This document shows positions 27,768-34,671 of a stretch of 64,000 bases of DNA, one piece after another. The stretch covers positions 1-64,000 of IMG/VR virus record IMGVR_UViG_3300032315_001657; one strand, written 5' to 3'. The notes beneath the pieces are model-generated. The model saw nothing but the letters and a program-made list of their open reading frames with translations. It made no database searches and had not been told where the DNA came from. Each line of letters starts with the position of its first letter. Position 1 is the first letter of the stretch. Both the position numbers and the translations under genes were made by a program. Origin of the DNA: a virus.

Positions 27768-28526
27768 TTATACCTTAAGGGCTTTATCCCAGATTACCAA
27801 CTGTAATCTTGGAGAAAAGTTTACATGCATAGCTTTAGCATATTCTGCTACAGCAGTACTTTTTTCAACGTGCTCTTCTCGAGAACCACAGCAGGGCATA
27901 AACCAAATACGGAATAAAGGTACGTTAATACCTAAATCATCATAAACATACTTACGCCAAATTTCTTCAATATCTTTATCAGAATTAATAACAAATTTAA
28001 ACCCTGAACCATTTGTAACATGCCATTTCAACACTTCAGGTTTATAAGTTTTCTCCTCCGGATCTCCGTTTGAAATAAGCTTAGGAGAGGTAGTAAAGGT
28101 TGCTTTAAACTCTTGCCGCCAACGAGGAGAGGGGGTTAAAGTAGCATTAGTTTCAAAGTCGATACGAGGTATAAAATGATACCTGTCTCTAAAAGCTTCA
28201 ATAAACTTTAGCAATTGCTTTTCCTGAATAAAGGGCTCTCCACCTGTAAGTTTAAGAATAGCATTATGGCGAAGATGTTCAATATAGTTATTATTCTCCA
28301 TTAACTCAAAGACCTCAGTAAAGGTCTTTTTATTCTTTACCGACCAAGATACAAATGAGTCACAACCATTAGGTGAATCCTCTGATGCAAAGCCAATACA
28401 AGTTAAATTACACATAGACATCCGCATAAAAACAGATGGCTGACCAATATATTCCCCTTCACCTTCAATGGTATAAAATACCAAATCGTCAGATAGAAAT
28501 AATGTTTCTTTATCGTTATCAATCAT
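27768..28526 (-). CDS. queE: 7-carboxy-7-deazaguanine synthase, QueE-like radical SAM
   Basis: A 252-residue protein. Start YTIEGEGEYIGQPSVFMRMS (18-37) is the QueE opening. Cysteines at 39, 43 and 55 provide the iron-sulfur cluster, with a longer gap than the simple Cx3Cx2C, as known in some QueE. KLTGGEPF (92-99) and NFSPRLQLVIW near the end are typical. QueE converts 6-carboxytetrahydropterin to CDG. Neighbours: QueD-like (28711) and a P-loop kinase. Confidence 0.85.
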   Translation of the reverse strand: MIDNDKETLFLSDDLVFYTIEGEGEYIGQPSVFMRMSMCNLTCIGFASEDSPNGCDSFVSWSVKNKKTFTEVFELMENNNYIEHLRHNAILKLTGGEPFIQEKQLLKFIEAFRDRYHFIPRIDFETNATLTPSPRWRQEFKATFTTSPKLISNGDPEEKTYKPEVLKWHVTNGSGFKFVINSDKDIEEIWRKYVYDDLGINVPLFRIWFMPCCGSREEHVEKSTAVAEYAKAMHVNFSPRLQLVIWDKALKV

Positions 28527-28529
28527 AAA

Positions 28530-28736
28530 TTAACCTCCAATAATAAATTTAAAAAGTAAAGAACAGATTACAATAGCAATCCATCCAATAGGATTAAACA
28601 ATAATAGATAAAGTAAGGCAAAAATCAAGACAGATACTAAAGATAAAAATTCCCAAAAACCTATTTTACGATCTTTAAGCCATACTTGTTCAAATTTAGC
28701 TGTAATTACTTCAAGGTCTTTTTTCATAGATTGCAC
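28530..28736 (-). CDS. Small two-span membrane protein
   Basis: A 68-residue protein with hydrophobic helices at about 25-46 and 48-66 after a charged N-terminus. It sits between queE and the QueD-like gene and overlaps the latter by 26 bases. No family recognised. Confidence 0.5.
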   Translation of the reverse strand: MQSMKKDLEVITAKFEQVWLKDRKIGFWEFLSLVSVLIFALLYLLLFNPIGWIAIVICSLLFKFIIGG

Positions 28737-29157
28737 TATTTAGCTCATGTTCCCACACTTCAACTCTATTAAGCCAGCAACGACCTACAGACATATCTCT
28801 TATCATAGGATCAACAGTCTTAAAACACCATTCAGCCGTCTTTTCAATACCTACACCATCCATAACACGAAGCTGGCAACCTCCATTATCCGCTAATTGA
28901 ATAAAACTAGGTAGCAACGGATCATCTTGAGCAATACAAAGAGTGTGATCAAATTGATCCTGTAATAACCTTTTAACGTCTTTTAAGCCTCCAAAATTTA
29001 TAACCCAATTCTTATCATCTAATCCCTGACATCCAAACCAAAACTTAGCTTTAAGCTGATATCCATGTACATATTTACAATGAGTACCTTCAGCTCTCCA
29101 CTGCCTGAAGGCACAAGAGCCAAGTTCTATAATCTTAGTTGATTCAAATCTAACCAT
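28711..29157 (-). CDS. queD: QueD/6-pyruvoyltetrahydropterin synthase-like protein
   Basis: A 148-residue T-fold protein of the phage/proteobacterial branch with SCAFRQW (14-20), THCKYVHGY (25-33), VINFGGLKDVK (53-63) and FDHTL (69-73). Relative to classical QueD, which binds zinc with one His and an HGH pair, the first His is absent and HGH is HGY, so the metal site differs. It probably supplies carboxytetrahydropterin for QueE, but activity is uncertain. Confidence 0.75.
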   Translation of the reverse strand: MVRFESTKIIELGSCAFRQWRAEGTHCKYVHGYQLKAKFWFGCQGLDDKNWVINFGGLKDVKRLLQDQFDHTLCIAQDDPLLPSFIQLADNGGCQLRVMDGVGIEKTAEWCFKTVDPMIRDMSVGRCWLNRVEVWEHELNSAIYEKRP

Positions 29158-29158
29158 T

Positions 29159-29446
29159 TTAAGCTTGCTGTAAAGGTACTATATTAAGATCACCTCTAAA
29201 AAAGTTAAACACATCTTGTGTCCATTTATCTTCGTAATTTTCTTCTTCGTAAAAAACAATATGATTAAGTTTAGTAGAGCCATTTAATTGCTGTTTAAGC
29301 TTTTTAGATAGAGTAACCATTTTATTAATATCTCTTTCAGACCAATTTGCTCCAACATTAATGGATGATGCAAACAATAAAGCTTCGAGCAATGTATTAG
29401 CTTCCTCCTGTTTAAGATCTAAGGTTACGGTACTACTAGTTTTCAT
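29159..29446 (-). CDS. Hypothetical protein
   Basis: A 95-residue protein with a helical region LEALLFASSINVGANWSERD (about 21-40). The pattern is familiar from phage hypotheticals but has no named function. It has its own sigma70-like promoter (29455-29482) containing an inverted repeat, and leads into the QueD-like/QueE genes, so this promoter may drive the deazaguanine operon. Confidence 0.55.
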   Translation of the reverse strand: MKTSSTVTLDLKQEEANTLLEALLFASSINVGANWSERDINKMVTLSKKLKQQLNGSTKLNHIVFYEEENYEDKWTQDVFNFFRGDLNIVPLQQA

Positions 29447-29448
29447 AT

Positions 29449-29468
29449 AGAGGTATTATACTACCTCT
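29449..29468 (-). repeat. Inverted repeat over a -10 box, possible operator
   Basis: AGAGGTA (29449-29455) and TACCTCT (29462-29468) are perfect arms with a 6-base centre. They enclose the -10 of the promoter, so a bound regulator could block it. Confidence 0.4.
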
Positions 29469-29482
29469 GGAACTTATTTCAA
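29455..29482 (-). promoter_or_regulatory. Sigma70-like promoter (minus strand)
   Basis: Minus strand TTGAAA, 16-base spacer, perfect TATAAT, ending 8 bases before the ATG at 29446. The -35 overlaps the end of the upstream nucleotidyltransferase gene. Confidence 0.6.
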
Positions 29483-30088
29483 CTTTTTATTAAACAAGTT
29501 ATAGATACCGTTATCAAATTTTCCGTAGAGGTCTACAATTATTTGTTTTCTTTCTGCCTCTGAAACATGTTTGTACATATCTCTAATTTGGGTAGCACTT
29601 GTTATATTTTTACCTAAAACTTTAAAAGGGAAAACAGGGGCAACAGTAATGTATCCCTTTTCCCCTAAAGGTAACATTTCGTTAGCATCTTGAAGTTTTT
29701 GAAAATAGCTTGGTGAACCGTCTTTTTTTGGTTTGTATGAAAATCTATCTATATCTTTTTCTGATACAGCATATATAAGTCTGTCTTTTAAGTCGTTATA
29801 TTTTAATGTAATTTCTTTTGCTACATAAGGAGACACAACCTGTACAATTTTATCAGCTGGTACACCGGCCTTGACTAAAGCTAACTTGCGCTCTTGAAAG
29901 CTAAAAGGAGATTTTTCATCAACTTTATTACTTGTAGCTACATACACATCTGCCCCTGGGTACTGCTCTACAAGAGAATTATAGACCTGAGCATGCCCTC
30001 TGTGGGCTGGTTGAAAGCGGCCAGGGTAAATTACAACTAGCTTGCCATTTCTAGTTTGTTCTGTAAAAAACTGATTAAATGCTATCAT
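29474..30088 (-). CDS. Cytidylyl/adenylyltransferase-like nucleotidyltransferase with leader
   Basis: A 204-residue HxGH nucleotidyltransferase: GRFQPAHRGH (23-32) and ITSATQIRDM near the C-terminal third (ISSTxxR motif). Such enzymes include NMN adenylyltransferase and cytidylyltransferases. It starts with MIAFNQFFTEQ, a leader-like segment resembling the T4 CTS (YQEFIAE), so this enzyme may be carried in the virion. Its start overlaps the end of the upstream ligase-like gene by 4 bases. Confidence 0.75.
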   Translation of the reverse strand: MIAFNQFFTEQTRNGKLVVIYPGRFQPAHRGHAQVYNSLVEQYPGADVYVATSNKVDEKSPFSFQERKLALVKAGVPADKIVQVVSPYVAKEITLKYNDLKDRLIYAVSEKDIDRFSYKPKKDGSPSYFQKLQDANEMLPLGEKGYITVAPVFPFKVLGKNITSATQIRDMYKHVSEAERKQIIVDLYGKFDNGIYNLFNKKLK

Positions 30089-31338
30089 TTAAATTTTTCC
30101 TCCCTTGAGATAGCAAAATTAGCCCGAGAAAACTCCAATCGATCTACAAGCTTTACCATATTACCAGATCTATCTACAGCTACAAAGCCCTCTCCGGGAG
30201 TAACCTTTAATGTACCATCAGGCTGAGTTAAAAATTGTTTTGTCTTGATAGCAGTACTATATTTGTTAAAGAAAATCTTTTTTATGTCTGCTATTTTTTT
30301 GGTAAGATTAAAAATATTAACAATAGACATTTTATTTGTATTAAAAAACTTTATAGCTTTATTTTTACCTTCAATTTTTTTTTGCTTACCTGCTTCAGAT
30401 TTTAATTTTTCAATTTCTTTATCTACCCGGCCATTATACCACTCTATAAACCCGTTAAACGTTTCTTCTGGATTTTCAACAAATTTACCTTGACGTATAA
30501 GGGTATTAATATAGGTATTTGCTAAAGTATAAAAATTATTAGGTAAACCGACCCAATCAGTTATACCCGCTATCTTCTGTATTGAATTCAGACCTTCAGA
30601 TACTGCTGTTTTTTCATCATCAGTTAATGTAACAGTGCCAGACATGTCTTTAAACTTTGCATCGTCAAACCATACATCAGGGGATTGACTAAACTCAGAA
30701 ACATTAACGTCAGCAGATTTAGAAAGCTGTTGTAAGTTAGGTCCTGTGTAGCGAGTATGAAACACAACACCAATTTGGGCTGTTTGTATTTTTTTACCTA
30801 ACTCAGAATCTACCTCTACAGCGTATGTAATTGTATTAGGTTTGAAGGTTATTAATTTTTCTCCTTGAAACTCTATTTGCTGCAATGTTGCCTTATCAAA
30901 CATGAAATCACCTTGATAAACATTGCTTTTAATAACTTTTGGTAAATAAAGTAGTGCTAACCTCATCTTTTCAACTAAGCCTGGTGCTTGGCTGTAGTTT
31001 TGCTGAATGTCTTGATTCGTGTAACATATCTTTGGTGTTTTGGCCGCAGCACTCTTTGTTGCAACAAAGAACTTGTTATTTTCAGGGTTATATCCACATA
31101 TTATAGCAGGGGCACCGTCATATTTGACTGTTGTAAAAACACCAGAATCCGCATTACCGTTAAATGTCTCGGTTAAAGCCTTAATAAACTCTACAGCAAT
31201 ATCTAGACCTGCTTTCTGTTGAGTTAAAATGTACTCTTCAAGATGGGTAAGATGCTTAATAATACCTTCTTGTTGCTCAATGACAAGATATTTACTAATA
31301 CTATCTTTATAAAAGCTATTGAAAGCTTGTTCAATCAT
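30085..31338 (-). CDS. Large leader-bearing protein with ligase-like motifs (DUF6267-like)
   Basis: A 417-residue protein. The leader-like start (residues 1-22) ends VIE/Q. TVKYDGAP (70-77) looks like motif I (KxDG) of covalent nucleotidyltransferases (RNA/DNA ligases, capping enzymes), and EGFVAVD (383-389) with MVKLVDR (394-400) resembles motifs IV and V, though widely spaced. I think it matches a phage family of unknown function. A late-type box is upstream. It is coupled to the nucleotidyltransferase. The ligase role is a hypothesis. Confidence 0.6.
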   Translation of the reverse strand: MIEQAFNSFYKDSISKYLVIEQQEGIIKHLTHLEEYILTQQKAGLDIAVEFIKALTETFNGNADSGVFTTVKYDGAPAIICGYNPENNKFFVATKSAAAKTPKICYTNQDIQQNYSQAPGLVEKMRLALLYLPKVIKSNVYQGDFMFDKATLQQIEFQGEKLITFKPNTITYAVEVDSELGKKIQTAQIGVVFHTRYTGPNLQQLSKSADVNVSEFSQSPDVWFDDAKFKDMSGTVTLTDDEKTAVSEGLNSIQKIAGITDWVGLPNNFYTLANTYINTLIRQGKFVENPEETFNGFIEWYNGRVDKEIEKLKSEAGKQKKIEGKNKAIKFFNTNKMSIVNIFNLTKKIADIKKIFFNKYSTAIKTKQFLTQPDGTLKVTPGEGFVAVDRSGNMVKLVDRLEFSRANFAISREEKFK

Positions 31339-31347
31339 AACGCTCTA

Positions 31348-31355
31348 TTATTTAA
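31348..31355 (-). promoter_or_regulatory. T4-late-like promoter box
   Basis: TTAAATAA on the minus strand, 9 bases before the ATG of the gene ending at 31338. It overlaps the stop codon of the upstream gene. Confidence 0.4.
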
Positions 31356-31716
31356 GCGTTAAGAGATAGCGTAGTCTATTAATAACAGCTAGAATTTCGT
31401 CTCTAATATTGAGACAATCAGTATCCTTTACAGGGTCGTGCATTTCATTGAATGGACCAGATAGGTAATCGTTTAACTGAATTAAAATATCCTCAAGATC
31501 TATTTCATCTTGATTAACTAAACCTAAATCAATAGGGGTTTCAAAGGTTAATCTTCCGTATTTGCCTTGATGAACTTCAACTAAACTATCAATTAATCCG
31601 TCAAGGCCTTCATACGCATTACCTAAAGCTTTATGAGCAGCATAAGAAAGAGTCTGCCAATGCAGTATTCTCAACTGATTCTGTATTTTAATTAAATTGA
31701 CAATTACTTTGTCCAT
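31348..31716 (-). CDS. Ferritin-like/Dps-like helical protein
   Basis: A 122-residue helical protein. LRILHWQTLSYAAHKALG (15-32), then YEGLDGLIDSLVEVHQGKYG, has the helix and His/Glu pattern of small ferritin-like proteins common in T4-like phages (often listed as DUF5856). Whether it binds iron is unknown. The stop overlaps the late box of the next gene. Confidence 0.6.
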   Translation of the reverse strand: MDKVIVNLIKIQNQLRILHWQTLSYAAHKALGNAYEGLDGLIDSLVEVHQGKYGRLTFETPIDLGLVNQDEIDLEDILIQLNDYLSGPFNEMHDPVKDTDCLNIRDEILAVINRLRYLLTLK

Positions 31717-31964
31717 TAGACAGCTGGCTGTTGATTTGGAGCAGGTTGTTGCCCGGGTTTAGCAGCTTGTAATGCCTGCATTTTTTGTAAAGCTATTTGA
31801 ACCTGTTGTTCTGTTTTAGCAGCAATTAGCTCTTGTACTATTTTTGGATCCAATGGAAGCTGTTGAGCTGCAGCAGCGCTAGGCGCTGGTTTTGGTTGTG
31901 GCTGTCCAGGTGTAACGGGCAGCATTTCTTCTATTCTTTTATAAACGGCATCAAATTTACTCAT
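31716..31964 (-). CDS. Leader-bearing Pro/Gln/Ala-rich small protein
   Basis: An 82-residue protein with leader MSKFDAVYKRIEEM (IEE/M), a Pro/Ala/Gln-rich linker, a helix (DPKIVQELIAAKTEQQVQIA) and a disordered tail. A late-type box lies directly upstream. It overlaps the next gene by one base. Candidate head or scaffold protein. Confidence 0.6.
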   Translation of the reverse strand: MSKFDAVYKRIEEMLPVTPGQPQPKPAPSAAAAQQLPLDPKIVQELIAAKTEQQVQIALQKMQALQAAKPGQQPAPNQQPAV

Positions 31965-31969
31965 ATGTA

Positions 31970-31977
31970 TTATTTAA
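31970..31977 (-). promoter_or_regulatory. T4-late-like promoter box
   Basis: TTAAATAA on the minus strand, 5 bases before the ATG of the gene ending at 31964. Confidence 0.5.
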
Positions 31978-32036
31978 TCGGGAACAATATATTTCTAGAA
32001 TCTATTTGGCGAAGTCCCAATCTTCCATACATGCAC

Positions 32037-32525
32037 TTAAACATTATTTTCAGTTAAATCCACTGATCCTAAAGAAAAAGTTTTAGATTTTTTATTCTTC
32101 TTTTGAAAGCTGTAAAGGGCATTCTTATTCAGAAACTTTTGTAACTTAGAGCTCACCAGACGGTTTACATTGAGAGTTCGGGTTAATGCCATTTCTGTGT
32201 CGGGGGAGTCAAAGGAACTAACTTTAACCCAGGGTACAGGTAATACCTTCAAGATAGTTTCAAAGTGCTTGTCCGTAAAGCCTACACCTTTAGGCAAAGG
32301 ATGTATGACAAAAGCTTTTGGGTATTTTGAGCTGCATTTTTGATAACCGTAACAAAACTTTTCTAAGCAATAATGATAAAAGAATTTTTGTATATCTTTG
32401 TTTTTAAAACTATAAGGTATTTTATATTTCTTACAAAATGCATAAGACTCTTTAAGAGCTTCTATAAAATAAGGATAATAATCAATCCCACATACTCTTG
32501 ATTTAGGATATTCTATAAAATGCAT
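32037..32525 (-). CDS. Hypothetical protein
   Basis: A 162-residue protein rich in Tyr, Lys, Phe and Cys. FYHYCLEKFCYGYQKCSSKY (about 49-68) and a later basic helix suggest a DNA-associated alpha/beta protein, but no family is recognised. It follows the zinc-ribbon gene by 2 bases and is likely co-transcribed with it. Confidence 0.55.
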   Translation of the reverse strand: MHFIEYPKSRVCGIDYYPYFIEALKESYAFCKKYKIPYSFKNKDIQKFFYHYCLEKFCYGYQKCSSKYPKAFVIHPLPKGVGFTDKHFETILKVLPVPWVKVSSFDSPDTEMALTRTLNVNRLVSSKLQKFLNKNALYSFQKKNKKSKTFSLGSVDLTENNV

Positions 32526-32527
32526 TA

Positions 32528-33136
32528 TTATAATAATGCTTGAACCTGCTCGATACTCAAGCCTTCTTTTAAAGCCTCTTCTGCTGTTTTGTAAAGTTCA
32601 GCAATAATATTATTAATTTTTTCTTCGTAACGTAAGACTGTTTTATGATTTTCTTTATTGTAGTTCAGTTTGGAGGCAGATTCAAGAACAGCAGTTTGAT
32701 TAATGAGGTCTAGCTTAGAACCTAAATACTTTTTAACTTTGAGAATAGTTTTTGTTTCTGGAGAATAAGCAGCTAGCTCTTGTTCAGTTACTGGCTCTTT
32801 AATCTTATCACCGTTACTGTTTATTATGCCTAGTTTGTAAGCTTCAAAATCTTTAAAGTTTTTGTTAAGGGAAGAGAGAAGAAATTTGTTTTTCATAGAT
32901 TCATTAAACATTTTATTATAATCAATACCATGAAGATGGATATCTGAAAATGGGTTTAACTTACAACCCTTACCATAAGAGGTAGAACCGCAATAAGAAC
33001 ACCTTTTAGGATCTTGAGGATGAAAGTGAACCCCCTTAGGCGCAAATCTACATCCCTTGCCGTAAGAGGTTGAATTGCAGTACAGACACCTTGAGACAGG
33101 CTTGAACACAGATACTTTTTCACTAACTGGAGTCAT
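32528..33136 (-). CDS. Tandem zinc-ribbon protein
   Basis: A 202-residue protein with two near-identical zinc modules: CLYCNSTSYGKGC (17-29) with HFH, and CSYCGSTSYGKGC (46-58) with HLH (67-69). The rest is helical. Related paired ribbons occur in phage proteins of unknown function. A late-type box lies upstream on the minus strand. It may bind nucleic acid. Confidence 0.7.
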   Translation of the reverse strand: MTPVSEKVSVFKPVSRCLYCNSTSYGKGCRFAPKGVHFHPQDPKRCSYCGSTSYGKGCKLNPFSDIHLHGIDYNKMFNESMKNKFLLSSLNKNFKDFEAYKLGIINSNGDKIKEPVTEQELAAYSPETKTILKVKKYLGSKLDLINQTAVLESASKLNYNKENHKTVLRYEEKINNIIAELYKTAEEALKEGLSIEQVQALL

Positions 33137-33142
33137 TGTGTA

Positions 33143-33150
33143 TTATTTAA
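33143..33150 (-). promoter_or_regulatory. T4-late-like promoter box
   Basis: TTAAATAA on the minus strand, 6 bases before the ATG of the zinc-ribbon gene ending at 33136. It overlaps the 3' end of the GIY-YIG gene. Confidence 0.45.
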
Positions 33151-33556
33151 GGAGGCTCTTAGGGGGAGTCCCTATGCGTACGTTGATTATTCCGTTGTAA
33201 TAGTCATCTCTTCGGAGAACGTCTCGTGCTATTTGTTCTTTAATTTCTTCATATCCGAGCTCCCATTTTGATCCGCATATTTTAAGAATACGAAATTCAA
33301 AATTATCTTTACCGTGCTTTTGAATATCTTCGTTTAAATCGTTAGAAGATGAAGTATAAGTCTTCCAATCTGATTCTTTATGATCAATTCTATTACGAGT
33401 CTTACCTTTAAGAGGTTTGCGTTTAATCTTACGTATACACTGCTTTTTACCAATATATTTTTTGCCGTTAACTTTGTTGGTTATTTCATAAATAAAACCA
33501 AACATGTTTTCAAAAATATAAACATCTTCATTTAGTAACCAATGCCCGGTATCCAT
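33143..33556 (-). CDS. GIY-YIG endonuclease, Seg-like
   Basis: A 137-residue protein. The nuclease core is GFIYEITNKVNGKKYIGKKQ (20-39), in which IYE and YIG replace GIY-YIG, followed by a basic region and FEFRIL. It resembles the SegE branch of T4 free-standing homing endonucleases. The ATG at residue 18 (MFGFIYEI) is an alternative start. It is inserted among leader-bearing genes. Confidence 0.8.
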   Translation of the reverse strand: MDTGHWLLNEDVYIFENMFGFIYEITNKVNGKKYIGKKQCIRKIKRKPLKGKTRNRIDHKESDWKTYTSSSNDLNEDIQKHGKDNFEFRILKICGSKWELGYEEIKEQIARDVLRRDDYYNGIINVRIGTPPKSLLK

Positions 33557-33558
33557 TA

Positions 33559-33786
33559 TTAACTTTTACGTTTATTTTTACGTTTCTTTCTGCGCTTAAT
33601 TAAGCCCCCACGTGTAACAATACCACCGTATAAGCTCTTAGGCACTCGGGCATCCCCAGGTGCATAATTATCTCCGGAGAATTGAGTAGCCGTCGCCTGC
33701 ACACCTGGACCGAAAGCTGAACCTGCACCACCAGCCATATTCTCTTCTTTTAATACATTTAGGATTATATTTTTTAAATTTATCAT
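33559..33786 (-). CDS. Leader-bearing small protein with basic C-terminus
   Basis: A 75-residue protein with leader MINLKNIILNVLKEEN (LKE/E), then the phage motif QFSGDNYAPGDARVPKSLYG (about 36-55) and a basic tail KRRKKRKNKRKS. Similar YAPGDAR proteins occur in other T4-like phages. The basic tail suggests DNA contact. Overlaps the upstream gene by 4 bases. Confidence 0.65.
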   Translation of the reverse strand: MINLKNIILNVLKEENMAGGAGSAFGPGVQATATQFSGDNYAPGDARVPKSLYGGIVTRGGLIKRRKKRKNKRKS

Positions 33787-33929
33787 TTCACCTGCCCCCT
33801 TCTACATCTCACCATATAACCAGATGCATATGCAGATGGAAATACTTTATATTTTCTTTTAGCCTTGTAGTAACACCTATCTTTTTTTTCTAAGATTTGT
33901 TGTTTAAAAAATTCTTTAAATGTTTGCAT
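33783..33929 (-). CDS. Leader-bearing YASGYMVRCR basic protein
   Basis: A 48-residue protein with leader MQTFKEFFKQQILEK, very close in style to the T4 CTS (MKTYQEFIAE), with ILE/K junction. The body CYYKAKRKYKVFPSAYASGY then MVRCRRGQVK belongs to a widespread phage and large-virus small-protein family with the pattern CYxKVKxRYKVWPSAYASG. It is strongly basic, so a packaged nucleoid-type protein is plausible. Confidence 0.7.
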   Translation of the reverse strand: MQTFKEFFKQQILEKKDRCYYKAKRKYKVFPSAYASGYMVRCRRGQVK

Positions 33930-33938
33930 TTGGAGTAT

Positions 33939-34196
33939 TTATTTCTTTTTAGACCATTTAATTCTTTTTGGTCCTTTTTTCTTTACTTTTGATCCAGTAC
34001 ATTGAGATAAAGTCGGTCGACAAGCCGGGTAGCCCTTAGAGGGGCCCTTAGTACCTTTTTCTCTACCACAAGGAACAAGTTTACCCGGCTTTGATTTTTT
34101 ACAGTTTATCCAGCCTTTGCCCTTATTTCTCTTGAACCATTTATGAAGAGACTCTTCGTTTAACAGCTCTGTTACTGTATTAATAAAGTCTAACAT
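33939..34196 (-). CDS. Leader-bearing DUF5872-like basic protein
   Basis: An 85-residue protein with leader MLDFINTVTELLNEES (LNE/E). The body has LHKWFKRNKGKGWINCKK, PCGREKG and GYPACRPTLSQC, a Cys-containing pattern of DUF5872-type proteins in phages and large DNA viruses. Very basic C-terminus. A late-type box sits upstream. Likely packaged or DNA-bound; function unproven. Confidence 0.7.
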   Translation of the reverse strand: MLDFINTVTELLNEESLHKWFKRNKGKGWINCKKSKPGKLVPCGREKGTKGPSKGYPACRPTLSQCTGSKVKKKGPKRIKWSKKK

Positions 34197-34200
34197 ACTA

Positions 34201-34208
34201 TTATTTAA
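34201..34208 (-). promoter_or_regulatory. T4-late-like promoter box
   Basis: TTAAATAA on the minus strand, 4 bases before the ATG at 34196; divergent from the uvsY promoter. Confidence 0.5.
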
Positions 34209-34212
34209 GTTG

Positions 34213-34240
34213 TTTACTCTTTAAAAGACTCTATTATATT
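34213..34240 (+). promoter_or_regulatory. Sigma70-like promoter for uvsY-uvsW
   Basis: TTTACT, 16-base spacer, TATATT, 11 bases before the ATG at 34252. Confidence 0.5.
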
Positions 34241-34251
34241 AGGTAATAGTT

Positions 34252-34671
34252 ATGGAAGAACAGGAACAAACACCAATTTCATTAATTGCAAAATACAACG
34301 ACGAGATCAAAAAATATGTATCTGTTGATGAATTTAACATGAAACAGATACAAATGGATCTACCAGCTACTCGTCACTACTGGGTTGGTCGTCTTATGTT
34401 TCATAAACAAGAAATTTTAAAGTTAAAGAGACTCCGGAAAGAAGCTCAGAAAAAAATTGCTGACAGATTGGAGCATGAATCCCCTGTTGGCCTTAACCCT
34501 AAGACCTTAGAACAAGCTCAACAGCATCATCCGCTTGTAGGTAAGATCGACGGTCAAATTGCTGAACATGAACTTGTTGTTGAGTATCTAGGAAAGATTG
34601 AAGCTAACTTTAGATCTATCTCATTTGATATTAAGAATCTTATTGAGATAGTTAAGCTTGAGACAACATAA
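34252..34671 (+). CDS. uvsY: UvsY recombination mediator
   Basis: A 139-residue protein matching T4 UvsY in size (137) and in the block RHYWVGRLMFHKQEILKLKR (41-60). UvsY loads UvsX recombinase on gp32-coated ssDNA. Its partners UvsX (58261) and gp32 (61742) are in the window. Its stop overlaps the uvsW start by one base, as in the T4 uvsY-uvsW neighbourhood. Confidence 0.85.
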   Translation: MEEQEQTPISLIAKYNDEIKKYVSVDEFNMKQIQMDLPATRHYWVGRLMFHKQEILKLKRLRKEAQKKIADRLEHESPVGLNPKTLEQAQQHHPLVGKIDGQIAEHELVVEYLGKIEANFRSISFDIKNLIEIVKLETT

